Below are positions 27,242-36,714 of a stretch of 64,000 bases of DNA, piece after piece. A program made the translations under genes and the position numbers. Every line of letters begins with the position of its first letter. Positions within the stretch are counted from its first letter, which is position 1. The stretch spans positions 62,001-126,000 of the forward strand of contig CAZQFH010000002.1 in the NCBI GenBank assembly GCA_964592595.1, given 5' to 3'. The notes under the pieces were generated by a model, which was given only the letters and a program-made list of their open reading frames with translations, searched no databases and was not told the origin of the DNA. Source of the DNA: UBA5536 sp964592595 (GTDB lineage: Bacteria; Bacteroidota; Bacteroidia; Bacteroidales; F082).

Positions 27242-28771
27242 TTAAGCTATTTCTCCAATTAACGCTTCAACTTCTTCCAACAATTCTGCTGATTGCACCA
27301 GCGCTTTCATGGCATTGTGGTCATCAAACAGTGGGCGATCAACATCAAGGAATTCAACATGCCGGCGGACCACCTCATGCGCTTTGCGGGTGCCTTCGCC
27401 AAAATTATAATCCCTGAAATCCAATGCCTGAGCCGCTGCCATCAGTTCGATACCCAAAATTCCATATGCATTATCCATGATTTGGAAGTTTTTTAGAGCT
27501 GTATTCATGCCCATCGACACAAAATCTTCCTGATCAGCTGCAGCCGGAATCGATTGTATGCTTGCCGGAGCAGACAGGATACGCTGTTCAACAATCTGCA
27601 TATCAGCTGTATATTGCGACAACATCAGACCCGAAAACATACCGGCACCTTTCGTCAGAAAAGCAGGAAGACCAACACTTAATGCAGGATTGTTCAATCT
27701 GTTCATGCGTCTTTCTGACAGCACACACACCATAGTAATGGCGGCTCCTGCCATATCCATTGGCAAAGAAACAGGTGAACCCTGGAAATTCGCACCTGAA
27801 AGCTGTAGGTTTTCGTCCGGGAAAAAGATTGGGTTATCGCCAACACCATTGAGTTCGATCTCCACTTGCGAACGAGCCCATTTCAAGGCATCATGAGCAG
27901 CACCAATCACCTGAGGGGTCGAACGCATGCTGTATGCATCCTGCACTTTGCATTTTACCTTACCTTCGGCCAGATCCCCTCCTTTCACAATTTTATTAAT
28001 AGCCATAGCCGATCGAACAGCCCCTGCAAAGCCTCTCACTTCATGAATTTTACGGTCGTATGGTTTCATGTTTGCCTTGAGCGCCTCCAGCGACATGGCA
28101 GCAGCAATTTCTGCCTGACGCAAAAAACGATCTGCATCAAACAAAAACAGGGCACTCATAGCCGTAAGCACATTCGATCCGTTAATAGTAGCTAACCCAT
28201 CGCGGGCTTGTAATCCCGGAATTTTAATCCCTGCGCGATCCAATGCTTCTTTTCCCGCAAGCAACTCGCCTTTGTAGTAAGCTTTGCCTTCACCCATCAT
28301 CAGTAATGCAATCTGCGACATTGGCGCCAAATCGCCGGAAGCTCCAACGCTTCCTTTTTGGCATACGTAAGGCGTAACGCCTTTGTTTAGCATTTCAACC
28401 AAAGTCTGGGTAATTTCAGGTCGGCAGCCCGAATGGCCATGTGCATGTACATTGATTCGTCCGAGCATTGCACCCCTCACCCAATCTTCGGGCATGGGAT
28501 CGCCAATTCCGGCAGCATGGTTATAAATCAGATACTTCTGGAAATCCTTTACCTGATCATCATCCAGCACCATCTCCGAGAACTCTCCAATGCCGGTGTT
28601 TACACCGTACATGATTTCTTTTGCCTTAATCTTTTGCTCGAGCATAGCCCGGCATTTTACAATGCGCTGAAGGGCATGGGCATCAAGTTCGACTATACGG
28701 TGATTTCGGGCAACAGCAACAACATTTTCGATGGTGAGTCCGGCTCCGGTAATGATAAGATTCGGTTTCAT
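27242..28771 (-). CDS. Aromatic amino acid ammonia-lyase family enzyme (HAL-like, first copy)
   Basis: A 509-residue member of the MIO-dependent lyase family. Residues Ala144-Ser145-Gly146 in KGSVGASGDLAPMSQ form the MIO cofactor; Tyr55 (MYGVNTGIGEF) is the catalytic base and His85 (YNHAAGIG) occupies the selectivity position. The QEDFVSMG block keeps the Glu seen in histidine lyases, whereas Phe/Tyr lyases usually have NQD. Against canonical HutH it has Phe for His in QEDH and a different N-terminal block. It probably deaminates His or a related substrate to an acrylate. No other hut genes are nearby. A second copy lies at 29215-30732. Confidence 0.85.
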   Translation of the reverse strand: MKPNLIITGAGLTIENVVAVARNHRIVELDAHALQRIVKCRAMLEQKIKAKEIMYGVNTGIGEFSEMVLDDDQVKDFQKYLIYNHAAGIGDPMPEDWVRGAMLGRINVHAHGHSGCRPEITQTLVEMLNKGVTPYVCQKGSVGASGDLAPMSQIALLMMGEGKAYYKGELLAGKEALDRAGIKIPGLQARDGLATINGSNVLTAMSALFLFDADRFLRQAEIAAAMSLEALKANMKPYDRKIHEVRGFAGAVRSAMAINKIVKGGDLAEGKVKCKVQDAYSMRSTPQVIGAAHDALKWARSQVEIELNGVGDNPIFFPDENLQLSGANFQGSPVSLPMDMAGAAITMVCVLSERRMNRLNNPALSVGLPAFLTKGAGMFSGLMLSQYTADMQIVEQRILSAPASIQSIPAAADQEDFVSMGMNTALKNFQIMDNAYGILGIELMAAAQALDFRDYNFGEGTRKAHEVVRRHVEFLDVDRPLFDDHNAMKALVQSAELLEEVEALIGEIA

Positions 28772-28849
28772 TTAAATATTGGTTTTCGTTAAACGTTCAA
28801 TTTTCAACAAGCTAAATTAGAGAAATAAGCTTATACAAGCAAAGATTTG

Positions 28850-28857
28850 TAATTTTG
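28850..28857 (+). promoter_or_regulatory. -7 box upstream of the thioredoxin-like gene
   Basis: TAATTTTG, an exact TAnnTTTG match, lies 25 nt before the ATG at 28883. No TTG at the -33 position was seen. Confidence 0.45.
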
Positions 28858-28882
28858 CACCTTCAAATCAAACCCAAATCAA

Positions 28883-29209
28883 ATGCAAAACGAAAGCCTT
28901 AATTCCATTCAGGATCAAATCAATACAACACCAGCCTTACTCCTCTATTTTTTTAGCGACAAATGTGCCCCATGCATCAGTCTGCGCCCAAAGGTTGAAC
29001 AATTATTAAGCAATAATTATCCGGCAATGAAACTGATTTACATCGATTCGGAGAAACAACCAGAAATCTCTGGACATTTCGGCGTTTTTTCCAATCCTAC
29101 GCTTTTATTGATTTTTGATGGCCACGAGCACCAGCGACTCAGCAAATATGTTGCCATTACACAACTTGATGCTGCGATCAACAGGCCGTATAGTTTACTG
29201 ATCGATTAG
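28883..29209 (+). CDS. Thioredoxin-family protein
   Basis: A 108-residue cytoplasmic thioredoxin-fold protein without signal peptide. The redox motif is CAPC (Cys28-Cys31) in FFSDKCAPCISLRP, unlike the CGPC of housekeeping thioredoxin. The cis-Pro is in FSNPTLLLIFDG. It sits on the opposite strand between two HAL-family lyase genes, 5 nt from the 3' end of the second. A thiol-disulfide exchange role is likely; the partner is unknown. Confidence 0.85.
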   Translation: MQNESLNSIQDQINTTPALLLYFFSDKCAPCISLRPKVEQLLSNNYPAMKLIYIDSEKQPEISGHFGVFSNPTLLLIFDGHEHQRLSKYVAITQLDAAINRPYSLLID

Positions 29210-29214
29210 GAAAA

Positions 29215-30732
29215 TCAAATTCCTTGCATTAAAGCATCCGGGATATTGAGTGGTACTTCCCTGAGAAATTCTACGGATTTAGCTATTTCGGGATACATTA
29301 CCTTGTCAGTTTCAATAAAATCGACTTTTTCGCGGTACGACCGCACAAAGTCTTCTATGAAATCAGATGACTTGGCTGGTCTTCTGAACTCAAGCGCCTG
29401 AGCTGCATTAAAAAGCTCGATTGCCAGAATTCTTTCCAGATTCAATACTACACGCAAAGCTTTGGTAGCAGCATTTGCACCCATACTCACATGATCTTCC
29501 TGTCCTTGCGACGACTCAATTGAATCTACAGAAGCAGGTGTACAGAGCTGCTTATTTTGGCTCACCAAACTAGCTGCGGTATATTGCGGAATCATAAATC
29601 CGGAATTCAAGCCTGGCTTGGCTACCAAAAATGGAGGCAGCCCTCTTTTTCCATGCAAGAGCTGATAGGTGCGTCGTTCGCTTATGTTTCCCCACTCACT
29701 CAAAGCAATTGCCAGGTTGTCCAGGGCAAGCGCCAGTGGTTGGCCATGGAAATTACCAGCAGAAATAATCAGATCGTCGTCAGGAAAAATGGTAGGATTA
29801 TCAGTTACAGCATTTATTTCGTTGCTAAAAACGTATGCCACATAATTAACTGAATCCTTCGAAGCACCATGAACCTGTGGAATGCACCTATAAGAATATG
29901 GATCCTGAACATGCGCTTTCTTTCTGGAGATCAATTCACTTCCTTCGAGCAATTTACGAAAGCGGTCTGCAGTTGCTATCTGTCCTTTGTGGTGCCTGAT
30001 TTGATGCACCTGATCGTAAAAAGGTTCAATGCGACCATCGAAAGCTTCGAGAGATAAAGCGCCTATGATGTCGGCCAACATCGAAAGCCTGAAGGTTTTG
30101 AGTAAAGTGTAAACACCATAAGCACTCATAAACTGGGTTCCGTTAAGTAGCGCCAGTCCTTCTTTCGACTGCAATTTGACAGGATTCCATCCAAAATGTT
30201 GCAACACTTTTTCGGCTGGTTGCCTTTCGCCTTGATAAAACACCTCTCCTTTTCCCAGCAAGGGCAAAGAAAGATGCGCCAGCGGAGCCAAATCACCGGA
30301 AGCACCCAGTGAACCCATTTCGTAAACCACCGGAATAACATCATTGTTGTAGAAATCTATAAGACGATCAACGGTAAGTTTTTGCACCCCGGAATGTCCA
30401 TAGGAAAGACTCTGCACTTTGAGCAGAAGCATTAATTTTACAATCTCAGGCCGAACTAAATCTCCAGTGCCACAGGCATGCGACATCACAAGATTTTCCT
30501 GAAGCTGACCCAATTCCGATTTTGAAATACTGGTATCGCAAAGTGAACCAAATCCGGTGTTAATACCATATACAGGCTCTTCCTGGTTAGCAATTTTCTG
30601 GTCAAGGTAAACACGACACTTTGCTATCCGCGCAGCTGCTTCCTCCGAAAGTGCAATTTTGTGCCCTTGTTTTATAATGTCGAAAATTCTTTGAAAAGTA
30701 AGTTTATCTGAAGCAATATAATGTGTTTGCAT
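29215..30732 (-). CDS. hutH: Histidine ammonia-lyase
   Basis: A 505-residue MIO enzyme converting L-histidine to urocanate and ammonia. Ala144-Ser145-Gly146 (MGSLGASGDLAPLAH) form MIO, Tyr55 is in VYGINTGFGSL and His85 is in MSHACGTGD; the QEDHVSMG block is the canonical histidine-lyase form. It aligns from the first residue with Bacteroidota HutH (SLCDTSIS, QENLVMSHACGTG). No hutU, hutI or ftcD is adjacent, so downstream degradation genes must be elsewhere. It is the better candidate of the two copies for true histidase. The 130 nt upstream hold no clear -7 box. Confidence 0.9.
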   Translation of the reverse strand: MQTHYIASDKLTFQRIFDIIKQGHKIALSEEAAARIAKCRVYLDQKIANQEEPVYGINTGFGSLCDTSISKSELGQLQENLVMSHACGTGDLVRPEIVKLMLLLKVQSLSYGHSGVQKLTVDRLIDFYNNDVIPVVYEMGSLGASGDLAPLAHLSLPLLGKGEVFYQGERQPAEKVLQHFGWNPVKLQSKEGLALLNGTQFMSAYGVYTLLKTFRLSMLADIIGALSLEAFDGRIEPFYDQVHQIRHHKGQIATADRFRKLLEGSELISRKKAHVQDPYSYRCIPQVHGASKDSVNYVAYVFSNEINAVTDNPTIFPDDDLIISAGNFHGQPLALALDNLAIALSEWGNISERRTYQLLHGKRGLPPFLVAKPGLNSGFMIPQYTAASLVSQNKQLCTPASVDSIESSQGQEDHVSMGANAATKALRVVLNLERILAIELFNAAQALEFRRPAKSSDFIEDFVRSYREKVDFIETDKVMYPEIAKSVEFLREVPLNIPDALMQGI

Positions 30733-30862
30733 GAGGAAAAAATTTTGGATTTTGAAATGTAAATGAAAACTGTTTTTTAGCTTAAACAGTTATATATAAG
30801 GCGGTTCTGTTTACATTAATCAAAAAATCCAACATTAAATCCAGGGTCATGAGCAGGTTTTT

Positions 30863-32224
30863 TTACAGTTCAGAAAATTTATCCAGCAAGGCCTCAGCTG
30901 CAACGGTCCATTGCTCGCCTGTTTGCATCCTTTTAACTGTAAATTGTTTGTTCTCCATCTCTGATTCACCGGCCATAACAACAAATGGAATCTGTTTTTG
31001 ATCAGCATACCGAAGTTGCTTCTTGATTTTGGCTTCATCAGGATAAATTTCCGCACTGTAACCAATTGTTCTTAATTTTTGAAGATGAGGCAAACAGTAA
31101 GCCAGCTCTTTTGCGCCAAAGTTTAAAAAAATTATTTGTGTTGATTGCATGGCCTTTTCAGGAAAAAGATCCAGACTTTGCATCACATCAAATATCCGAT
31201 CGGCACCAAAACTGATACCCACTCCCGAAACATCAGGCATTCCAAAAACGCCGGTAAGGTTATCGTATCTTCCTCCACCACAAATACTTCCCATCGGAAC
31301 CTCCAATGCTTTTACTTCAAAAATCGCTCCGGTATAGTAATTTAATCCGCGAGCGAGCGTAAGATCAAGCTCAACAGGCATTCCAATATTCATGCTTTCG
31401 AGGTAGGCAAATAGTTGCCGCAATTCTGCAATTCCTTTGGCTCCCAGTTCATTTTGTCCGATCAATTGCTCCAGACTTAACAACTTTTCAGCGTTACTTC
31501 CTTCCATAAAAAGCACTGGCTGAAGCAAATCAACTGCTTTTTCGCTTAATCCCTTTTCCCGAAGTTCAGTATTCACCTGGTCTATTCCAATCTTGTCGAG
31601 CTTGTCAATAGCTATCGTAATATCGATTAAAGCATCCGGCCGACCAATATATTCTGCCAATCCAGCCAAAACTTTACGATTATTGATCTTGGTTACAACA
31701 TTAAATTTCAACCTTTTAAAAACATCATCCACCAACTTAACCAATTCGGCTTCGTTGATAAGCGCATCACTGCCTACCACATCAACATCACATTGGTAAA
31801 ACTCGCGATAACGTCCTTTTTGAGGTCTGTCGGCACGCCAAACCGGCTGAATCTGATACCTTCTGAAAGGAAAACTGATGTCGTTGCGGTATTGTACAAC
31901 AAAGCGGGCAAAAGGAACCGTTAAGTCATACCGCAATCCTTTTTCACTGATTTTTGGTCCCAAATTTTCAAACGACTGATTTTCAATAGCTGTTACACCT
32001 GAAAGAAAATCGCCTGAATTTAGAATCCGAAACAGCAGCTTATCACCTTCATCGCCATATTTACCGGTAAGCGTTGAAAGATTTTCCATTGCAGGAGTTT
32101 CAATTGACTCAAAACCATATAGTTTGAACACCTCTTTTATTGTTGAAAAAATATAATCCCGCCGGGCCATGACAGCCGGACCAAAATCTCTTGTTCCTTT
32201 TGGTATCGAAGGTTTTTGAGCCAT
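30863..32224 (-). CDS. hisS: Histidine-tRNA ligase
   Basis: A 453-residue class II aminoacyl-tRNA synthetase charging tRNA-His. The ATG at 32224 is chosen because the family begins PKGTRDFGP there; 21 further upstream residues in frame are not conserved. Motif 2 and histidine-binding segments are visible (RYDLTVPFARFV, RRYQIQPVWRADRPQKGR), with the HisRS signature LARGLNYYTGAIFE and motif 3 GVGISFGADRI. The C-terminal anticodon-binding domain covers about 355-453. A TAnnTTTG box 25 nt upstream supports the start. Its neighbour is a histidine lyase, which is probably coincidental. Confidence 0.96.
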   Translation of the reverse strand: MAQKPSIPKGTRDFGPAVMARRDYIFSTIKEVFKLYGFESIETPAMENLSTLTGKYGDEGDKLLFRILNSGDFLSGVTAIENQSFENLGPKISEKGLRYDLTVPFARFVVQYRNDISFPFRRYQIQPVWRADRPQKGRYREFYQCDVDVVGSDALINEAELVKLVDDVFKRLKFNVVTKINNRKVLAGLAEYIGRPDALIDITIAIDKLDKIGIDQVNTELREKGLSEKAVDLLQPVLFMEGSNAEKLLSLEQLIGQNELGAKGIAELRQLFAYLESMNIGMPVELDLTLARGLNYYTGAIFEVKALEVPMGSICGGGRYDNLTGVFGMPDVSGVGISFGADRIFDVMQSLDLFPEKAMQSTQIIFLNFGAKELAYCLPHLQKLRTIGYSAEIYPDEAKIKKQLRYADQKQIPFVVMAGESEMENKQFTVKRMQTGEQWTVAAEALLDKFSEL

Positions 32225-32249
32225 AATCTGCTTATTTTTAAAGGAACTG

Positions 32250-32257
32250 CAAAGGTA
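32250..32257 (-). promoter_or_regulatory. -7 box upstream of hisS
   Basis: CAAAGGTA (minus strand TACCTTTG) lies 25 nt before the hisS ATG. The -33 element is not clear. Confidence 0.45.
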
Positions 32258-32329
32258 AGAAAAAGCAGCTTGGCATTTAAGCAGCAAACTGTTTAGCGGC
32301 GAAATCGGAAAAAAAGCGGCAAGAAAAAA

Positions 32330-32800
32330 TCAGTAACCCAATTGCGCAATCAAACTTTGTAAATAAGTCGCTGCTTTGGGATCACCTTCAGCAGGCGCCC
32401 AAGTGGCAAAATGTTTGTCAATTTTTGGATCGTAAGGCCCGTCTTTAACCTCATAAGCTACTGATCCTGTTTCTATTGCAACGATGCTATGCCATGCGCG
32501 GGGAGGTATCTCACAACCATAATTACCAGAATTAGCATCCAATAAAATATGGTCTTTAACCTGCCCATCATCCTCAAATTCAATGACTAATATTTTTCCC
32601 CGCAAACAAAAAAAAGCTTCTGATTTATCTGGATTTTCATGCTTATGAGGCTGGATATACGTTCCGGGTTCCATGGCATTAAGCATACGTTGCATCAAAG
32701 CTTCCGGCTTTTCATGAAAATTCAGATTCATCCGTAACCTGCCAGATTGTTTTGCCTTATTGGATACGCTGTTGAGTAATTGTTTATCGATTTTAATCAT
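32330..32800 (-). CDS. WbuC-family cupin metalloprotein
   Basis: A 156-residue cupin-fold protein. QPHKHENPDKSEAFFCLRG (about residues 50-68) carries the metal-binding histidines and Glu, and a second motif IPPRAWHSIVAIETGSVAYEV follows. It matches the WbuC family often found in O-antigen and sugar clusters, of unproven activity. Its start overlaps the end of the nitroreductase gene by 8 nt, so translation is coupled. No O-antigen genes are adjacent; the nearest glycan genes are at 36.8-40.8 kb. Confidence 0.82.
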   Translation of the reverse strand: MIKIDKQLLNSVSNKAKQSGRLRMNLNFHEKPEALMQRMLNAMEPGTYIQPHKHENPDKSEAFFCLRGKILVIEFEDDGQVKDHILLDANSGNYGCEIPPRAWHSIVAIETGSVAYEVKDGPYDPKIDKHFATWAPAEGDPKAATYLQSLIAQLGY

Positions 32801-33404
32801 GGTTTTTCTTTTTTTTCGACCAAATTATGTCCTCCAAAACCCGCTTTGGGACAATATGATTCCCGGATTCATCTGTGTAATAAGCAATTGAACGATTGGC
32901 CTTTAAATCTTCAACCTCAACTAATTGATTTGGTTTGCCCAATGCAATTACCATCATAATCTCCAAAGTTTTATCCAGATCAAAATACCTGGCCAAGGCA
33001 TACCTGTTTACCGTTCTGATAATACAGCCTCCAAATCCAGCTGCTGTAGCACCAAGCAAAATTGTTTGAGCCACAATACCGGCATCGAACTCAGCATTAT
33101 CATTCAAATTTTTATCCAGCAATACAATCACATAAGCTGTAGGACGTTCCTCTGGCTCAGGACCTTCCCAATTTTTAAGGTACCAGGCCCATTTTAACTG
33201 TTTAAAAGTAAAATCAAGATCTGCTTTGCTACTTGAAATTAATAAATATTTAAGCGGTTGGATATTTTTTGATGAAGCTGCAAAACGCGTCATTTCAACG
33301 AGTTGTTTCAATAACTCTTGATCTGGAACAGGGTGTTGCAAGAATTTTCGGTAGCTTCTGTTATTACGAAAAAGCTCAAATAAGTATTTAGGGATCTCAG
33401 CCAT
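32793..33404 (-). CDS. Nitroreductase-family flavoprotein
   Basis: A 203-residue FMN-dependent oxidoreductase. The N-terminal NRSYRKF and the block FAASSKNIQPLKYLLI contact FMN phosphate; the Gly-rich ATAAGFGGCIIRTVNR and the C-terminal ALGKPNQ are typical of the family. The substrate is not predictable. It is the first gene of a two-gene operon with the cupin, and a TAnnTTTG box lies only 14 nt upstream of its ATG. Confidence 0.88.
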   Translation of the reverse strand: MAEIPKYLFELFRNNRSYRKFLQHPVPDQELLKQLVEMTRFAASSKNIQPLKYLLISSSKADLDFTFKQLKWAWYLKNWEGPEPEERPTAYVIVLLDKNLNDNAEFDAGIVAQTILLGATAAGFGGCIIRTVNRYALARYFDLDKTLEIMMVIALGKPNQLVEVEDLKANRSIAYYTDESGNHIVPKRVLEDIIWSKKKKNHD

Positions 33405-33418
33405 TGGGATATTTTATG

Positions 33419-33426
33419 CAAAGTTA
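33419..33426 (-). promoter_or_regulatory. -7 box upstream of the nitroreductase gene
   Basis: CAAAGTTA (minus strand TAACTTTG) ends 14 nt before the ATG at 33404, implying a leader of only a few nucleotides. Confidence 0.42.
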
Positions 33427-33490
33427 AATTTTCGTCTGAATCTCTTCTTAACTGTATACAACAAATAAAATCAGATAAGTACATATGAAA

Positions 33491-33500
33491 NNNNNNNNNN
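33491..33500. other. Run of ten N (assembly join)
   Basis: Ten undetermined bases between the nitroreductase promoter and the antiporter gene indicate a scaffold gap of arbitrary length. Gene order across this point is not proven by the sequence. Confidence 0.95.
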
Positions 33501-33611
33501 ATATCTGCAATTATTAAAACTCATTCTAAATTGACTTTAAAATCAATATTTGTGGATTGCTGGAAATGCGAAAGGTATTATTTTAGCGCCTTCATTTAAA
33601 AACTGAAACTT

Positions 33612-34928
33612 ATGGACCATCACCATCTTGAAGTTATTCCGCTGTGGGCATCGATACCCTTTGCGATTATTCTGTTGTTTATTGCCATAGGACCTCTGTT
33701 TTTTCATCATTGGTGGGAAAACAACCGCAACAAACTCATCGTTTCTTTGGCACTTGGCATTCCAACATCTATTTGGCTAATTTATAATGGATTAACAGAC
33801 GCTCTCATTCATCAGATGTTGTCTGATTACGTGCCATTTATCATTCTTTTAGGATCTTTGTTTGTGATAACCGGAGGTATTCAACTGAAAGGAGATATTG
33901 AAGCCAAGCCAGCTATCAATACTTTATTTTTAGGAATTGGAGCAGTTTTAGCGAGTTTTATGGGAACAACCGGAGCTGCGATGCTGCTTATTCGGCCGGT
34001 GATCAGAACCAATTCTGAAAGAAAATTCAAGGTTCATACCATTCTGTTTTTCATTGCAATTGTAGCTAATGCCGGTGGTATGCTTACCCCGCTTGGTGAC
34101 CCGCCACTTTTCCTGCTCTATTTGCGTGGTGCACCATTTGAATGGTTCTTTAGTCTTACCAAAGAATGGGCTTTTGTTAACGGAATTTTGTTGCTTATCT
34201 ATTACCTGCTCGACACCTACTACCATAAAAAAGAGCCTGTCGTCAACATTGTGAAAGATCACGCTAATATTGAACCCATTAGCATGAAAGGCACCTTTAA
34301 TTTCATTTTCTTGCTTGGCGTTGTATTTTCTGTGGCTTTCCTGAATGAGAACTACATCCATGCCATTCACGACAACCATTATATTGGATTTATTCGTGAA
34401 GCTGCCATGTTGTCTTTTGCAGGACTATCTCTGTATTTCACTCAAAAGCAACTTAGAATCGATAACAAATTTACCTGGGGACCAATCATTGAAGTTGCCT
34501 TCCTGTTTGTAGGTATCTTTGCCACAATGGTTCCAGCTTTGTTGTGGCTCAACACGAATGCAGGTTCACTTGGAATTGACAGTGCTGCAATGTATTATTA
34601 CGCTACAGGAGGATTAAGCTCTTTCCTTGACAATGCACCTACTGCACTTGCGTTCCATAATTTAGCGCTTGGAATGAATGAGGGAAGCGTTGCCCTTGTA
34701 GGGCCGGGATTTGTTGCTGGTATTCCGGAGGTGCTGCTTACGGCTATTTCGATCGGAGCTGTTTTCTTTGGAGCGATGACATACATTGGTAACGGCCCAA
34801 ACTTTATGGTTAAAGCCATTGCTGAAGAAAACAAAATCCCAATGCCAAGCTTCTTTGGATATATATTTAAGTTTTCAATTGTAGTATTGCTTCCGGTTTA
34901 CATCCTAACTCAATTGCTTTTTATATAG
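33612..34928 (+). CDS. NhaD-like sodium:proton antiporter (CitMHS_2 type)
   Basis: A 438-residue integral membrane protein with about 12 hydrophobic segments. The family blocks GTTGAAMLLIRPVIRTN, ANAGGMLTPLGDPPLFL and LSSFLDNAPTALAFHNLA are intact; the last two hold the polar breaks of the ion-transporter superfamily. It is related to the NhaD antiporters, with citrate-type transport as an alternative. It begins with His-rich MDHHHLEV. It ends at a bidirectional terminator and lies just after the N gap, so its upstream region may be incomplete. Confidence 0.85.
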   Translation: MDHHHLEVIPLWASIPFAIILLFIAIGPLFFHHWWENNRNKLIVSLALGIPTSIWLIYNGLTDALIHQMLSDYVPFIILLGSLFVITGGIQLKGDIEAKPAINTLFLGIGAVLASFMGTTGAAMLLIRPVIRTNSERKFKVHTILFFIAIVANAGGMLTPLGDPPLFLLYLRGAPFEWFFSLTKEWAFVNGILLLIYYLLDTYYHKKEPVVNIVKDHANIEPISMKGTFNFIFLLGVVFSVAFLNENYIHAIHDNHYIGFIREAAMLSFAGLSLYFTQKQLRIDNKFTWGPIIEVAFLFVGIFATMVPALLWLNTNAGSLGIDSAAMYYYATGGLSSFLDNAPTALAFHNLALGMNEGSVALVGPGFVAGIPEVLLTAISIGAVFFGAMTYIGNGPNFMVKAIAEENKIPMPSFFGYIFKFSIVVLLPVYILTQLLFI

Positions 34929-34954
34929 TAAATTGCAATTCAATAAGACACAAT

Positions 34955-34991
34955 AAAAAAGGCTGGAGATCAATTATTTTCAGCCTTTTTT
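34955..34991. terminator. Bidirectional terminator between antiporter and ettA
   Basis: An 11-bp perfect stem, AAAAAAGGCTG (34955-34965) with CAGCCTTTTTT (34981-34991), has a 15-nt loop and T tracts on both strands. Confidence 0.88.
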
Positions 34992-34995
34992 GTAC

Positions 34996-36675
34996 CTAAT
35001 CTGCTTTTAATTTCTTATACCTGATACGTGTTGGTCCTTTGTCGCCCAGCCGTTTGCGTTTATTCTCTTCATATTCCGTATATCCTCCCTCGAAGAAATA
35101 CACCTGTGAGTCGCCCTCAAAAGCGAGGATATGTGTTGCTACGCGATCGAGGAACCAGCGATCATGCGATATAATTACGGCACATCCAGCAAAGTTCTCA
35201 ATTCCTTCTTCAAGCGCCCGTAAAGTGTTTACGTCGATATCGTTAGTAGGCTCATCAAGCAATAAAACATTGGCTTCCTGCTTGAGTGTTAATGCAAGAT
35301 GCAGTCGGTTTCGTTCGCCTCCTGAGAGCACACCAGCCTTTTTGTTTTGATCTGTTCCGCTAAAATTAAAGCGCGAAGCATAAGCTCTGGCATTCATAGT
35401 TCTGTTCCCAAGTTTGATGTCATCATGACCCCCCGAAACGATTTCAAAAACACTCTTATCGGGATCAATTTCAGCATGAGCCTGATCTACATAACCAATC
35501 TTAACCGTTTCACCAATTTCAAAGTTACCCTTATCAGGCTGTTCAAGGCCCATCATCAGGCGGAACAGGGTTGTTTTTCCGGCGCCATTAGGTCCAATAA
35601 CGCCAACAATACCGGCAGGTGGAAGGCTAAAGCTAAGATTTTCGTACAAAACTTTATTGCCAAAAGCCTTAGAAACCTGATTAAACTCAAAAACTTTGTT
35701 ACCGAGTCGTGGTCCGTCAGGGATAAAAAGCTCGAGACTCTCTTCTTTTTGTTTCACATCCGCATTAAGCATTTTCTCGTAAGATGACAAACGCGCTTTC
35801 GATTTGGCATGACGGGCTTTAGCACCCATGCGCACCCACTCCAACTCTCGTTCGAGTGTTTTTCGCCTTTTGGAAGCAGATTTCTCTTCCTGCTCCATAC
35901 GTTTTGTCTTTTGCTCGAGCCATGATGAGTAATTACCTTTCCAGGGGATTCCCTCTCCCCTGTCGAGTTCGAGTATCCAGCCGGCAACATGATCCAGGAA
36001 ATAACGATCGTGAGTTACCGCAATTACTGTTCCTTTGTATTGCCGCAGATGCTTTTCGAGCCATTCTACAGATTCGGCATCCAGGTGGTTAGTGGGCTCA
36101 TCAAGCAACAAAATATCAGGCTCGCTAAGGAGCAAACGGCATAATGCCACCCTGCGACGTTCTCCACCCGAAAGATTCTTTATGGGAGCATCTCCCTCCG
36201 GACAGCGCAATGCATCCATAGCGCGCTCAAGCTTACTATCCAGCTCCCAGGCATCTTTTTGTTCGATCAGATCCGTCAAACGCCCTTGCTCCTCAATAAG
36301 TTTATTCATTTCATCATCAGAAAGCGGTTCCATAAACTTATTATTAACCGTTTCATATGTCTTGAGTAAATCAACCACATCCTGAACCCCTTCTTCAACA
36401 ACCTCACGCACCGTTTTTGCATCATCCAGTTCCGGCTCCTGATCAAGCATACCTACCGAATAGCCAGGCGAAAACACTACCTCGCCATTATAAGACTTAT
36501 CCTTTCCGGCAATAATTTTCAATAAAGTAGATTTTCCGGAACCATTCAGTCCAATAATGCCAATTTTTGCTCCATAGAAAAATGACAGGTAAATATCCTT
36601 GAGAATCTGGCGTGAAGGCGGGACTATTTTACTCACCCCAACCATTGAAAAAATGATCTTTTTGTCGTCCGACAT
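34996..36675 (-). CDS. ettA: Energy-dependent translational throttle protein EttA
   Basis: A 559-residue ABC-F ATPase, close to the E. coli EttA length of 555. Two ABC domains have Walker A motifs at 42-50 (GLNGSGKST) and 361-369 (GPNGAGKTT), signatures at 168-172 and 450-454 (LSGGE) and DEPTNHLD/DEPTNDID Walker B extensions. The linker (about 245-320) is Lys/Glu-rich. EttA binds the ribosomal E site and gates elongation according to ATP/ADP. The start codon is ATG. A TAnnTTTG box lies 39 nt upstream. Confidence 0.95.
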   Translation of the reverse strand: MSDDKKIIFSMVGVSKIVPPSRQILKDIYLSFFYGAKIGIIGLNGSGKSTLLKIIAGKDKSYNGEVVFSPGYSVGMLDQEPELDDAKTVREVVEEGVQDVVDLLKTYETVNNKFMEPLSDDEMNKLIEEQGRLTDLIEQKDAWELDSKLERAMDALRCPEGDAPIKNLSGGERRRVALCRLLLSEPDILLLDEPTNHLDAESVEWLEKHLRQYKGTVIAVTHDRYFLDHVAGWILELDRGEGIPWKGNYSSWLEQKTKRMEQEEKSASKRRKTLERELEWVRMGAKARHAKSKARLSSYEKMLNADVKQKEESLELFIPDGPRLGNKVFEFNQVSKAFGNKVLYENLSFSLPPAGIVGVIGPNGAGKTTLFRLMMGLEQPDKGNFEIGETVKIGYVDQAHAEIDPDKSVFEIVSGGHDDIKLGNRTMNARAYASRFNFSGTDQNKKAGVLSGGERNRLHLALTLKQEANVLLLDEPTNDIDVNTLRALEEGIENFAGCAVIISHDRWFLDRVATHILAFEGDSQVYFFEGGYTEYEENKRKRLGDKGPTRIRYKKLKAD

Positions 36676-36714
36676 ATAATTGATTATTAGATTAATGACT
36701 TAAAAATGGAGTAG

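Noticed and set aside
30732..30863. hisS next to hutH considered as a histidine-regulated unit
   Set aside because: Each gene has its own upstream region and no shared promoter, leader peptide or T-box-like structure was seen.
33948..34379. Reverse open frame of 143 codons inside the antiporter gene
   Set aside because: Antisense to conserved membrane helices; low-complexity product without family resemblance.
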